Source: Flaviaestuariibacter flavus
GTDB lineage: Bacteria > Bacteroidota > Bacteroidia > Chitinophagales > Chitinophagaceae
Direction of reading: 5' to 3'
NCBI RefSeq assembly: GCF_004337505.1
Contig: NZ_SJZI01000042.1
Location: forward strand, 124,001-188,000
Length of the DNA: 64,000 nt
In this document: positions 34,603 to 43,889 of the stretch, piece after piece
Numbering within the stretch: position 1 is the first letter of the stretch
Layout: each line of letters opens with the position of its first letter
Made by a program: the position numbers and the translations under genes
Notes under the pieces: generated by a model
The model's input: the letters and a program-made list of their open reading frames with translations, nothing else
What the model was told of the DNA's origin: nothing
Databases searched by the model: none

Positions 34603-34727
34603 CGAAAGCAGGCCGTTTCCCGGCATTGCATGCCGGGCTAAGGAACGCGCATCCCTCCGGGATGCTGACCAGATCATAGCTCACATCCCGGAGCGCCTGC
34701 CTTTACCGGCATGGGTCGCATACGAAA

Positions 34728-34750
34728 AGACCCGGGCGAAAGCCCGGGTC
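34728..34750 (-). terminator. Terminator of the frame-disrupted hypothetical gene
   Basis: Perfect 9-bp stem GACCCGGGC/GCCCGGGTC (34729-34737, 34742-34750) with loop GAAA, followed on the minus strand by TTTTCG. Confidence 0.7.
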
Positions 34751-34776
34751 GAAAAGATGTAGTTGCCGATTGGTGC

Positions 34777-35458
34777 TTATGCCGTCGGCTGCTTCCGCAA
34801 CGAAGGGGTATAGGCCGGGTCGAGCAGGGTGTGATCGAAGTAGCGCCGGGCGGCATCCGGGTTGCGCTTATTGCTACGCGCCACCTGTAGCAGGGCCTCG
34901 TAGCAGGCGTCCTCGAGGGCGACACGCGCCTCGTCGCGCTCGCTGCGGTGCTCGCCGAGGTCGCCTTCGGTTCCCTGTTGCGCCTCGCGCAGCCGTTCCC
35001 ACTCACCGTAAAAAGCCAGCATCCGCTGTCGGGTAGGAGCGTGAAGACGGTCGCCGGTGGCCTCCACCGTTCCCTTCAGGGCAAGCAACACGGCGGGGGG
35101 CATCCGTCTTGGTCAATTGCGAATAGGTGCGGCGGCCATTGGGGTAAATCATCCGGAATTCCCGCGAGTCCTCGTCCAGGTCAACGGCTACACGCGCCTG
35201 CGATTTGCGCATGAACACCGCCACCTCATCGAGGAAGGCGTCGAGTACCGAAGTGTCGGTGCTGCGTTCGGAGCCGGCCTGCTGCACCCTGCTGCGGCCC
35301 TGGACGGCTTTGTCTACGCAGCGCTTGATTTCGGCCGATTCTTGCGGGAAATCTTGGTCCAGCTTGGGCCAGGCATCGGCGCCAAAATCGCAGAGATGGG
35401 GCGTGCTGATCGTGCGATCATTGAAAGGGTTGTTACCTACGCGGAAGATTTTTTCCAT
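34777..35458 (-). pseudogene. Hypothetical protein interrupted at a C6 homopolymer
   Basis: Two overlapping frames make up one protein. The first (35458 to 35003) is protein-like up to YPNGRRTYSQLTKTDAP and then turns into Arg/Pro-rich shadow sequence. The second (open from about 35118, ATG at 35103, to 34777) takes over with AVLLALKGTVEATGDRL. The switch lies at six C on the coding strand (35095-35100); with five C the frames join into one chain of about 225 residues. The joined protein is soluble, charged and largely helical, with no motif I recognise. The cause may be a sequencing error, a real mutation, slippage-based switching, or frameshifting during translation. Confidence 0.65.
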
Positions 35459-35530
35459 GTGATTGTATTTAAGGGGTTAAAAATCAATCAAATAGGTGCT
35501 CCTTGCCCGTAGGATGCCTATAGGAGGTCC

Positions 35531-35748
35531 CATACCCGGGCGCTACGTACTAAAGGATACCGGTATGAAAAATCAAACTGCCCTGCTACGCACCGTAGGA
35601 TGGCAGTTTGAAAATCTGGACTGCCCTGCTACGGACCGTTGGATGCCGGTATGAAAACTCATACTGCGATGCTACGCGCCGTAGCATGGCGGTATCAAAA
35701 ACCGGATGCCGGCGCTACGGTCTCCGGACCGGTTGTATGAAAAACAGG
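35531..35748. repeat. 43-bp tandem array of hairpin-forming units
   Basis: Four units of exactly 43 bp start at 35577, 35620, 35663 and 35706, preceded by one diverged unit of about 46 bp from 35531. Each has ACTGCC-N3-CTACG-N3-CGTAG-N3-GGCAGT-type dyad symmetry, perfect in the first 43-bp unit, then TATGAAAA. The rest of the gap 35459-35922 holds no credible gene, only the presumed promoter of the exporter gene. Confidence 0.8.
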
Positions 35749-35922
35749 AAAAGAGCGGGATGCTTTTCGAGGTTGCAGCTGGTTCTGAAAGGATGCGTTG
35801 GTATTCTAAATTTAAACATAGGTTTTGATAAAACAAAACCGTCCCGGAATTGAGCATCCCCATTTTACCAATAGACCAATAGACATCTTCCCCATCTTTG
35901 CCCCTTTAAACCGCTCCGAACT

Positions 35923-38256
35923 ATGTGGGAATCCCTGGGAAGAATCGTGCTGCGCTACCGCGCGGCCCTGCTGGCACTGCTTCTGGCTATCACCGCTTTT
36001 ATGGGCTGGCAGGCCAGCAAGGTGAAGATCTCCTACGAGTTCGCCAATGCCATCCCCACCGATAACCCCAAGTACGCCGCCTACCAGGCCTTCCGCAGGC
36101 AGTTTGGCGAAGACGGTAACCTGATGGTGGTGGGCGTGCAGACCGACCGCTTTTTTCAAAAAGATTTCTTCGACGACTACCGCCGCCTGCAGGCCGACAT
36201 CCGCCGCGTGCCGGGCGTGGAAGGCGTGCTTTCGGTGCCCGCCGCCGTGGCGCTGGTGAAGAACGACTCGCTCGGCAAGCTCGAGGCGCGAGCGGTGTTT
36301 CCCGACACGCTCCGTACACAGGCCGACATTGATTCGGCGGCGGCCCGCTTCGGTACCCTGCCCTTCTACCGCGGGCTGCTGTACAACGCGGCCACCAGGT
36401 CATACCTCATGGCCGTCACCATCAACGGCCCGGTGCTGCAGCGCCCCGAGCGCACCAGGGTGATCGGCGGCATCGTAAAGCTGACCGATGCCTTTTCGGC
36501 AAAACACAAAACCGAGCTGCACCTGAGCGGCCTTCCCCTGATCCGCACCCAGGTGGCGGTGAAGATCCAGAACGAGATGCGCTGGTTCACCATCGGCTCT
36601 TTCCTGCTGTCGGCCATCATCCTGCTGTTCTTCTTCCGCTCCGTAAGCGCCACGCTGCTGTCGCTGGCGGTAGTTGCCGTAGGCGTTATCTGGAGCTTCG
36701 GCATCCTGCAGCTGATGGGATATAAGATCACCCTGCTTACCGCACTCATTCCGCCGCTGGTGGTAGTGATCGGTATTCCCAACTGTATTTACTTCCTGAA
36801 CAAATACCACACGGCCTGGCGCGAGTACGGCGATAAAAACACGGCGCTGGTGCAGATGATCGCCAAGATGGGCGTGGTGACCCTTTTCTGCAATATCGCC
36901 GCGGCCATCGGCTTCGCCGTGTTTGCGCTTACCCGCAGCGCGATCCTGCGCGAGTTTGGTGCGGTGGCGGGCATCGCCATCGGCGCCCTCTTCTTCATCT
37001 CGCTGCTGCTCATCCCGCCGGTGCTCAGTTATGCCGCGACGCTCAAGGCACGGCACCTGCGCTACCTCGACAACGCGATGATGGGCCGCTGGCTCGGGCG
37101 CCTCGAGCGCTGGTCGCTGCATCACCGCCGCGCCATCTGGATCGTGACCGGTTTGCTGCTGGCCCTGTCCATCGCCGGCATCACGCGGCTGAAAAGCGTG
37201 GGCTATATCGTGGACGATCTGCCGAAGACCGATAAGATCTACGCCGACCTCAAATTTTTTGAGAGCCAGTTCGGCGGCGTGATGCCGCTGGAGATCGTGG
37301 TGGATGCGAAGAAGAAGCGCGGCCTGCAGCGCGATATCCCGGGCAATATGCGCCGCGTGGATTCGCTGGTGCAATACCTCCGCGGGAAGCCCTATATCGG
37401 CCGCACGCTGGCCCTGACCGAGATCGCAAAGTTTGTGCGCCAGGCGTTTTACGATGGCGACAGCAGCACCTACGGGCTGCCTTCCGACTTCGAGCTGCCG
37501 GCGCTGAAAGACTATCTCAGTGCCTCGAAAGACACCGGTACCCGCGCGGCCACGCCGGTGTCGCGGCTGCTGCGCACGCTGGTGGACAGCAACAGCCAGC
37601 GCGCCCGCATTTCGTCGGCGATGATGGACGTGGGCTCGGCGCGCCTGCCCGGCATCCTCGATAGCGTACAGGCACGCGCAACCGAAATTTTCGACACCTC
37701 GAAATACAACGTGCAGATCACCGGTGGCTCGGTAACGTTCCTCGAAGGCAGCCGCTTTATCATCAACGGGCTGCAGGAAAGTATCCTGTGGGCCTTTGCG
37801 CTCATTGCGCTGTGCATGCTCTACCTGTTCCGCTCGGGCCGCATCCTGCTCTGCTCGCTGCTGCCCAATGTTATCCCGCTGGTAATCACGGCGGGTGTGA
37901 TGGGCTGGGCAGGCGTGCCGCTGAAGCCCTCGACGGTGCTGGTTTTCAGCGTGACGCTCGGCATCGCCATCGATATCACCATCCGCTTCCTGGTCAACTA
38001 CAAGCAAGGCGCGGCCACGGCCGCCGACGTGGAAAAGAACGTGGTGAGCACGATTCATTCCACCGGCCTCAGCATCATTTATACGTCGCTGGTGCTGATC
38101 GCGGGCTTTGTGATCTTCTGCTTTTCCGGCTTCGGCGGCACCAAGGCGCTGGGCTGGCTCACCTCCCTCACCCTGGTGGTGGCAACGGTGGCCAACCTGA
38201 CGCTTTTGCCGGCGCTCCTGCTCTCGCTGCGTCCCCGGAAAACAGATAAGAGCTGA
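35923..38256 (+). CDS. RND/MMPL-family exporter
   Basis: The 777-residue protein has two halves, each with one membrane helix, a large periplasmic loop and a five-helix bundle, the layout of bacterial MMPL/HpnN-like 'exporters of the RND superfamily'. The sterol-sensing-like bundles lie at about residues 220-385 and 610-770. Polar residues sit in the helices where the proton relay is expected (VSVTLGIAIDITIRF region). No outer-membrane or adaptor gene is adjacent. A lipid or hydrophobic substrate is likely by family, but unproven. It is preceded by a hairpin-unit tandem array. Confidence 0.85.
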   Translation: MWESLGRIVLRYRAALLALLLAITAFMGWQASKVKISYEFANAIPTDNPKYAAYQAFRRQFGEDGNLMVVGVQTDRFFQKDFFDDYRRLQADIRRVPGVEGVLSVPAAVALVKNDSLGKLEARAVFPDTLRTQADIDSAAARFGTLPFYRGLLYNAATRSYLMAVTINGPVLQRPERTRVIGGIVKLTDAFSAKHKTELHLSGLPLIRTQVAVKIQNEMRWFTIGSFLLSAIILLFFFRSVSATLLSLAVVAVGVIWSFGILQLMGYKITLLTALIPPLVVVIGIPNCIYFLNKYHTAWREYGDKNTALVQMIAKMGVVTLFCNIAAAIGFAVFALTRSAILREFGAVAGIAIGALFFISLLLIPPVLSYAATLKARHLRYLDNAMMGRWLGRLERWSLHHRRAIWIVTGLLLALSIAGITRLKSVGYIVDDLPKTDKIYADLKFFESQFGGVMPLEIVVDAKKKRGLQRDIPGNMRRVDSLVQYLRGKPYIGRTLALTEIAKFVRQAFYDGDSSTYGLPSDFELPALKDYLSASKDTGTRAATPVSRLLRTLVDSNSQRARISSAMMDVGSARLPGILDSVQARATEIFDTSKYNVQITGGSVTFLEGSRFIINGLQESILWAFALIALCMLYLFRSGRILLCSLLPNVIPLVITAGVMGWAGVPLKPSTVLVFSVTLGIAIDITIRFLVNYKQGAATAADVEKNVVSTIHSTGLSIIYTSLVLIAGFVIFCFSGFGGTKALGWLTSLTLVVATVANLTLLPALLLSLRPRKTDKS

Positions 38257-38377
38257 GTACTTTTTATAAAAACCTGATAATTAGCCCGTTCAACGGGTGA
38301 AAAGCAGGGCTTGCCGGTAAAAACACCTATCTCAAAAAAAAACTCATCACTTACTAACATTTTTTTAACGTGGCCGT

Positions 38378-38385
38378 TAAATTCG
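38378..38385 (+). promoter_or_regulatory. Possible -7 box (TAAATTCG) of the susCD operon
   Basis: One mismatch to TAnnTTTG, with a T-rich stretch (38361-38367) upstream. It would give a leader of about 140 nt, unlike most genes here. The 269-bp gap before susC holds no gene. Confidence 0.35.
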
Positions 38386-38531
38386 TGCAACAAAAATGAA
38401 TGGATTGTTGTCTATTCGTTTTGACTGTCTTCCTGCTCCGACAAACCACATGAGATAAACTGCTTTTACAAGCGCCCGGGCGGGGGACGATGGACCCGAT
38501 TCAGCTTTTTAGTTTTAAATAAAGTATGCAC

Positions 38532-41500
38532 ATGAGAAAATTCCCAATGCTTCTGTTGGGGCTGTCCGTGCTATCCACGCAGCTCCATGCACAGAACCGC
38601 ACCGTCACCGGCAAGGTGACCGACGAAAGCGGTGCCGCGGTGCCCAATGCATCGGTTACCATTAAAGGAAGCAATCAAGGCACCACCACCGGTGCGGATG
38701 GCAGCTTCTCCATCAGTGTTCCCGGCAGTGCCCGCAACCTCGTAGTATCATCAGTAGGCTACGGCATCCAGGAAATCAGCATCAACAACCGTTCAAACGT
38801 TACGGTATCGATGCGCGCAGCCGATAACGGCCTCCAGGAGGTTGTCGTTGTGGGTTACCAGCAGCGCAAGAAGCGCGATGAAGCCGGCGCTATTTCGACC
38901 ATCCGCGCGGCAGACATCCAGAACATCCCTGCTTCCTCCATCGACCGCGTGCTGCAAGGCAAGGCGGCCGGCGTGGTGGTACAGGGCAACAGCGGTCTTC
39001 CCGGCGGCGCCGTTACGGTGCGCGTACGCGGCTACGGCTCCATCACATCGGGTAACAACCCGCTCTATGTTGTTGACGGTGTGCAACTGAACACCAACAA
39101 CACCAACACCTTCACGCAGTCGAACCCGCTGTCGTTCCTCAACCCGAACGACATCGAATCGATCGACGTACTGAAAGACGCCGCCTCCGCCGCCATCTAT
39201 GGTGCTGCGGCTTCCAACGGTGTGGTGATCATTACCACCAAGAAGGGCAAGGCCGGCAAAACGAAGTTTACCTTCAACACTTACCATGGCACAACGCAGC
39301 GACTGCAGAAGCTGGATGTGGTGAACAGCCAGGAATACTTCCAGCTGCGCACCGAGGCTACCGCCAACAACCAGAACCTGCCGGTGACAGACCTTGGCGT
39401 TCGTCGCTCTGTACTTTCTACTGATTTCCGCGTTCCGGGAGCACTGTCCTTTACCTCCAAGCAGGTGGATTCTGCAGTAGCTTCCACACCGACTTACGAC
39501 TGGCAGGACGAAGCCTTCCGCCGTGGCCAGGTTCATAACTATGAGCTGGGCATCAGCGGTGGCAACGAGCGTACTACGTTCCGTCTCTCCGGTAACTACA
39601 GCTCACAGGAAGCCATCGTTACGAAGGCAGACTTCGTGCGCTCCGGCCTCAGCTTCAACTTATCCAACAAAGCTACCGACCGCCTGACCGTATCGACCGG
39701 TATTAACCTGTCTACGTTCCGCCAGGAAGGTCCTTTCGGTGGTGGCGGCGGCTCCTCGCTCGGCAACATCGCCTTCTCGGCGGCCGGCATCCTGCCGTTC
39801 AACCCCATTTACAACCCCGACGGCACCTACTATGGCATGCCCGGTCAGACACCCGCGAACCTGTCGGGTGTACTGAACCAGAATGCAGTTGCAGTGAATG
39901 AGCTGAACAAGATCAGCCAGCGTACCAACCAGCTGATCGGCAATGTCCAGGGCGAATACAAGATCTTCGACTGGCTCAGCTTCCGTTCCTACTATTCCCT
40001 CGACTACCGCAACGTACAGGGTAACAGCTTCTGGGATCCCCGCACTGCCGACGCCTTTGCGCGCGTGGGCCTCGTGCAGGCTTCCAGCAACTGGAACACC
40101 AACTTCCTGACCGACCAGATTCTTTCTGCGCGTCACGACTTCGGTACGAAGCACCACATCGATGGTCTGATCGGCTACGAATACCGCCGCGAGAACTTCA
40201 ACGATCAGTACTCCTCGGCTGAAAACCTGCCCACGCCGCAGTTTACCACGCTGGGTGCGGCTTCCACGCCGGTAAGCGTTACGGCAAGCACTTCGCAGTT
40301 TCGCGCTCAGAGTGTGTTTGCAAGCGCTAACTATAGCTTCATGAGCAAGTACCTCATTGGCGTCACCGCACGCTACGACGGTTCTTCCCGCTTTGGTGCC
40401 AACAACCAGTACGGCTTCTTCCCTGCTGTTAAAGTGGGCTGGAACGTTGACCGTGAAGACTTCATGAAGGGCATCGACTGGGTGTCTTCCCTGCGCCTGC
40501 GCTACTCCATCGGTAAGGTGGGTAACAACCAGATCTCCAACTTCGCACCGCTGGGACTTTATGGCGGCGGCGCCAACTACGGTGGTCGCTCGGGTCTTGC
40601 GTACATCCAGCTTTCCAACCCCGATCTCACGTGGGAATCGAACCACTCTTCGAACTTCGGTGTTGACTTCGGCTTCCTCAACAACCGTGTCTCGGGTAGC
40701 GTGGAGGTATACCGCAAGAAGACGACCGACCTGCTGCTTCGTCAGCCGGTTTCCTACACTTCCGGTTTCAGCACGGTTACGAGCAACGTAGGTGAAGTTG
40801 AAAACAAAGGTGTTGAACTGACCCTCACCGGTGGCCTCCTGAAGTCGCGCAAGGCAGACGGACTTAACTGGAATCTTACCTTCACTTTTGCGCATAATAA
40901 GAGCAAGCTCCTGAAGCTGGCTGGTGATCAGAAAATCCTCACCAACGAAGCTTCCAACCCGATCTCCGGCTTCACCCCGACCTATATCGTAGGCGAAGAG
41001 CTGTATGCTGTATACGCAGCTCCCTATGCCGGTGTTAACCCCGCTACCGGTCGCGCCATGTGGATCGACAGCCTGGGCAACTACACTTACCAGATCCAGT
41101 CGCCCCGCGATAACCGTGTACTTGGCAGCGAGCTGCCGAAGTTTACCGGTGGTCTCACCAACTCGATCAGCTGGAAGGGCTTTACCCTTGACGTATTCTT
41201 CCAGTATGAGTACGGTCGCCTCGTGAACGACGGCCAGGTTTCCTTCCTGTCGGAGGCGAGCGGACGTATCAACTGGCTCCACTCGATCTACGAGAACCGC
41301 TGGACGGCCCCTGGTCAGATCACCGACGTGCCCCGCATGAACCTCGCCGCCGAAGTGAAGAGCTCCGGTCAGGGTGGCGGCAGCCGCCTGTGGGTGAAGG
41401 GTGACTACATCCGTCTGAAGAACGTAATGCTTTCTTACGACATCCCCTCCAACATCATCCGCCGCGTGAAGATGAGTGGTGTGAAGGTTTACGTTCAGGG

Positions 41501-41618
41501 TACGAACCTGGCTACCTGGACTGCAGCCCCGAGCTATGACCCTGAATTCCTGGGTGCCGGTACGGGCCAGATTCCGCAGAGCCGCAACGTGACCGTAGGT
41601 CTTCAAATTGGTTTTTAA
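38532..41618 (+). CDS. SusC/RagA-type TonB-dependent outer-membrane transporter
   Basis: The protein of about 1028 residues has a signal peptide (MRKFPMLLLGLSVLSTQLHAQ), a carboxypeptidase-regulatory-like domain (VTGKVTDESGAAVPNASVTI, residues 25-100), the TonB-box region EVVVVGY and a plug domain with the SusC signature VRVRGYGSITSGNNPLYVVDGV, then a 22-strand barrel ending in an aromatic-tipped strand VGLQIGF. It imports a large nutrient with its SusD partner, encoded 19 bp downstream. No glycan or peptide enzyme or HTCS/ECF regulator is adjacent, so the substrate is unknown. ATG at 38526 two codons earlier is an alternative start. Confidence 0.93.
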   Translation: MRKFPMLLLGLSVLSTQLHAQNRTVTGKVTDESGAAVPNASVTIKGSNQGTTTGADGSFSISVPGSARNLVVSSVGYGIQEISINNRSNVTVSMRAADNGLQEVVVVGYQQRKKRDEAGAISTIRAADIQNIPASSIDRVLQGKAAGVVVQGNSGLPGGAVTVRVRGYGSITSGNNPLYVVDGVQLNTNNTNTFTQSNPLSFLNPNDIESIDVLKDAASAAIYGAAASNGVVIITTKKGKAGKTKFTFNTYHGTTQRLQKLDVVNSQEYFQLRTEATANNQNLPVTDLGVRRSVLSTDFRVPGALSFTSKQVDSAVASTPTYDWQDEAFRRGQVHNYELGISGGNERTTFRLSGNYSSQEAIVTKADFVRSGLSFNLSNKATDRLTVSTGINLSTFRQEGPFGGGGGSSLGNIAFSAAGILPFNPIYNPDGTYYGMPGQTPANLSGVLNQNAVAVNELNKISQRTNQLIGNVQGEYKIFDWLSFRSYYSLDYRNVQGNSFWDPRTADAFARVGLVQASSNWNTNFLTDQILSARHDFGTKHHIDGLIGYEYRRENFNDQYSSAENLPTPQFTTLGAASTPVSVTASTSQFRAQSVFASANYSFMSKYLIGVTARYDGSSRFGANNQYGFFPAVKVGWNVDREDFMKGIDWVSSLRLRYSIGKVGNNQISNFAPLGLYGGGANYGGRSGLAYIQLSNPDLTWESNHSSNFGVDFGFLNNRVSGSVEVYRKKTTDLLLRQPVSYTSGFSTVTSNVGEVENKGVELTLTGGLLKSRKADGLNWNLTFTFAHNKSKLLKLAGDQKILTNEASNPISGFTPTYIVGEELYAVYAAPYAGVNPATGRAMWIDSLGNYTYQIQSPRDNRVLGSELPKFTGGLTNSISWKGFTLDVFFQYEYGRLVNDGQVSFLSEASGRINWLHSIYENRWTAPGQITDVPRMNLAAEVKSSGQGGGSRLWVKGDYIRLKNVMLSYDIPSNIIRRVKMSGVKVYVQGTNLATWTAAPSYDPEFLGAGTGQIPQSRNVTVGLQIGF

Positions 41619-41637
41619 TTATTAAGACAGAATCAGC

Positions 41638-43170
41638 ATGAAAAAATATTCGCTTTCTATTGCCCTTGCTGCACTCGTGTCGGCAGGAGCTATCACCGGA
41701 TGCAAAAAGGCACTCGATGTGGCGCCCACCGAGTCGATCGATGCCAATATCGCACTCTCCACTAAAGAGGGAATTAACGCCGCTGTAAACGGAATTTTCT
41801 CCCGCCTGAAAGATGCCCGTCTTTACGGCCGCGACCTGATCGCACTTCCCGAAGTACTGGCTGACAACGGCTATGCGACGAACCGTTCCGGCCGTCTCTT
41901 CGCCGAATCGAACAACCAGAACCGTGCGCATTTCACCGATGCCACCTGGCAGCTGCTTTACAAGAACATCAACGAGGCAAACCTGATCCTGGAGAATTCC
42001 GGTTCCGCACCGGTAACCGCTTCCGAGCGCTCCTCGATTGAAGGTCAGGCCTACTTTGTACGCGCCCTGTGTCACCTGAACGTTGCGCTGGTATATGCCT
42101 ATATGCCGGGTGCAGAAGTATCCGGTCAGAGCCAGGGCGGTGTGCCGCTGCTGCTGAAGGGTACCAATACGATCGCCGGTGCACTTGCATCGGTTCCGGG
42201 TCGTGCCCCGATCGATACGGTGTATGCGCAGATCGTTCGCGACTTCGAAGCGGCCAATGCACGCCTGACACTTAGCGGCGTTTCCCCGTTCACGTTTCCG
42301 AACTACGCCAGCAAGCAGGCCGCCCAGGCCATGCTCTCGCGCGTGAACCTGTATCGGAAGAACTATTCGGAAGCCAAGCGCTGGTCGGATTCCTCGATCA
42401 CGAATTCAGGTTCCCGTCTGACGAGCGGCAGTGCCTATGTCACCAACTGGCGCAACGCCACTCACGGCGAGACCCTGTTCCAGGTGGCATTTGTCAACAA
42501 CAACGAGAATATCGGTGTGAACGAGTCGCTGCAAACCACATTTACTACGCTCAACGCACCGGGTGGTACCACTACTACCGGCTTCGGAGATGTGGTTGCA
42601 TCGCTCTTCATGCTCGATAGCCTGGGTATTACACTGAATGGCGGCAACAACGTTACCAATTACAAGACCGCAGCCGCTACGATCGCTTCGCGCTCCTCGG
42701 ACGTACGCAACCAGCTTTACGAGCCTGGCACTGCCGGTCGCGGCAAGCCCTATGTGGAGGTAACGAAATACATCGGCAAAAACGGCTTTGTCAACCTTGA
42801 CAATGCACCGGTAATCCGCATCGCAGAGGTATACCTGAACCGCGCCGAAGCACAGGCCACACCTGGTTCCCCGGTGTTTGACCAAGCTGCTGCACTGGTT
42901 GATCTGAACAAGATCCTGGTTGCGCGCGGTCTTCCCGCCGTTGCCCTCGCCGGATCGGCACTTCTGGACGAGATCGGTCGCCAGCGTCGTATTGAGCTTG
43001 CCTTCGAAGGCCATCGCCTTTGGGATCTCAAGCGCACCCGCCGCGATATCATGAAGGCCCCGGTGTTCACCGGCGGTGACGTTCCCTTCATCGATACGCG
43101 TATCCTCGCCCCGATCCCGACCCAGGAAATCCAGGTAAACCCGAACATCAAACAAAACGCAGGCTACTAA
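41638..43170 (+). CDS. SusD/RagB-type nutrient-binding lipoprotein
   Basis: The 510-residue lipoprotein (ITGCKKALDV, lipid-attached Cys near residue 22) is a SusD lid protein. It has the N-terminal ARLYGRDLIALPEVLADNGY stretch, helical repeats with RALCHLNVALVYAYM, and the family C-terminus GHRLWDLKRTRRD ... APIPTQEIQVNPNIKQNAGY. It sits on the outer surface over the SusC barrel encoded just upstream and is surely in the same operon. Confidence 0.93.
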   Translation: MKKYSLSIALAALVSAGAITGCKKALDVAPTESIDANIALSTKEGINAAVNGIFSRLKDARLYGRDLIALPEVLADNGYATNRSGRLFAESNNQNRAHFTDATWQLLYKNINEANLILENSGSAPVTASERSSIEGQAYFVRALCHLNVALVYAYMPGAEVSGQSQGGVPLLLKGTNTIAGALASVPGRAPIDTVYAQIVRDFEAANARLTLSGVSPFTFPNYASKQAAQAMLSRVNLYRKNYSEAKRWSDSSITNSGSRLTSGSAYVTNWRNATHGETLFQVAFVNNNENIGVNESLQTTFTTLNAPGGTTTTGFGDVVASLFMLDSLGITLNGGNNVTNYKTAAATIASRSSDVRNQLYEPGTAGRGKPYVEVTKYIGKNGFVNLDNAPVIRIAEVYLNRAEAQATPGSPVFDQAAALVDLNKILVARGLPAVALAGSALLDEIGRQRRIELAFEGHRLWDLKRTRRDIMKAPVFTGGDVPFIDTRILAPIPTQEIQVNPNIKQNAGY

Positions 43171-43179
43171 ACTGATCAT

Positions 43180-43782
43180 ATGAAGAAAACACAAGTAGGC
43201 TTACTGGCCCTGGCAATCACCGTCGGTCTGTTTAGCTGTATCAAGAAAGAAACGGTGACATTCCAGGATTCCCTGGTGGAATTCGATGCGGCCGTGCTCA
43301 ATACCAACAATGCTTATACACCTGGTAAAGATGCCACGCTTGGTCGTCTCGCCAACCCCCTCGACAGCATCGCCTTCCCGATCCTGACCCGCCAGCCCGC
43401 CATCGGCCGCGCGGTTACCGGCTCCGATGCCAACATTACCCGCACTTCCGGTAGTGTGCGGCTCCGCGTGAATCTGGTAGGTGCTACCCGCAAGTCGCCG
43501 ACGGAAGTAACGTATACGACGATGTCCAAGTCCGACTACACGCTCATCGGCGTTCCGTCGAACACGAACGGGCAAGCCACCGCCGGTACGCATTACGGCA
43601 CCCTGAACGGGAAGTTCACCATTCCTGCCGACAGCAGCTGGGGTTATCTCGACGTGCCGATCACCGACCCGGGCGTGAGCTCCACAACGGCACAGGAAGT
43701 CGTGTTCCGCCTCACCGGCGGTACCGATGTGCGCCCCAACCGTAACTACTCGATCGTGGGCATCCGCATCGCCCAGAACTAA
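43180..43782 (+). CDS. Surface lipoprotein encoded with susCD
   Basis: The 200-residue lipoprotein (GLFSCIKKE, Cys near residue 20) is beta-rich and resembles the DUF4843/Calx-beta-like lipoproteins often encoded third after susC and susD; typical stretches are SVRLRVNLVGATRKSPTEV, TAGTHYGTLNGKFTIPADSSWGYLDVPI and VFRLTGGTDVRPNRNYSIVGIRI. It may help bind the nutrient at the surface. It follows susD by 9 bp and ends the operon before a strong two-way terminator. Confidence 0.75.
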   Translation: MKKTQVGLLALAITVGLFSCIKKETVTFQDSLVEFDAAVLNTNNAYTPGKDATLGRLANPLDSIAFPILTRQPAIGRAVTGSDANITRTSGSVRLRVNLVGATRKSPTEVTYTTMSKSDYTLIGVPSNTNGQATAGTHYGTLNGKFTIPADSSWGYLDVPITDPGVSSTTAQEVVFRLTGGTDVRPNRNYSIVGIRIAQN

Positions 43783-43840
43783 GAGTGGTTTGCGCTAACA
43801 ACGTGTGTTATTGCCTCTGAATACATTCCGGTTATCGCAA

Positions 43841-43868
43841 AAGAAGGCTGCCCTCGGGCAGCCTTCTT
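43841..43868. terminator. Bidirectional terminator after the susCD operon
   Basis: Perfect 13-bp arms (43841-43853, 43856-43868) between convergent genes, followed by CTTTT on the plus side. Confidence 0.8.
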
Positions 43869-43889
43869 CTTTTCAGTTACGCAGGAAAA

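Noticed and set aside
35531..35748. CRISPR array
   Set aside because: The 43-bp units are contiguous and degenerate with no spacers.
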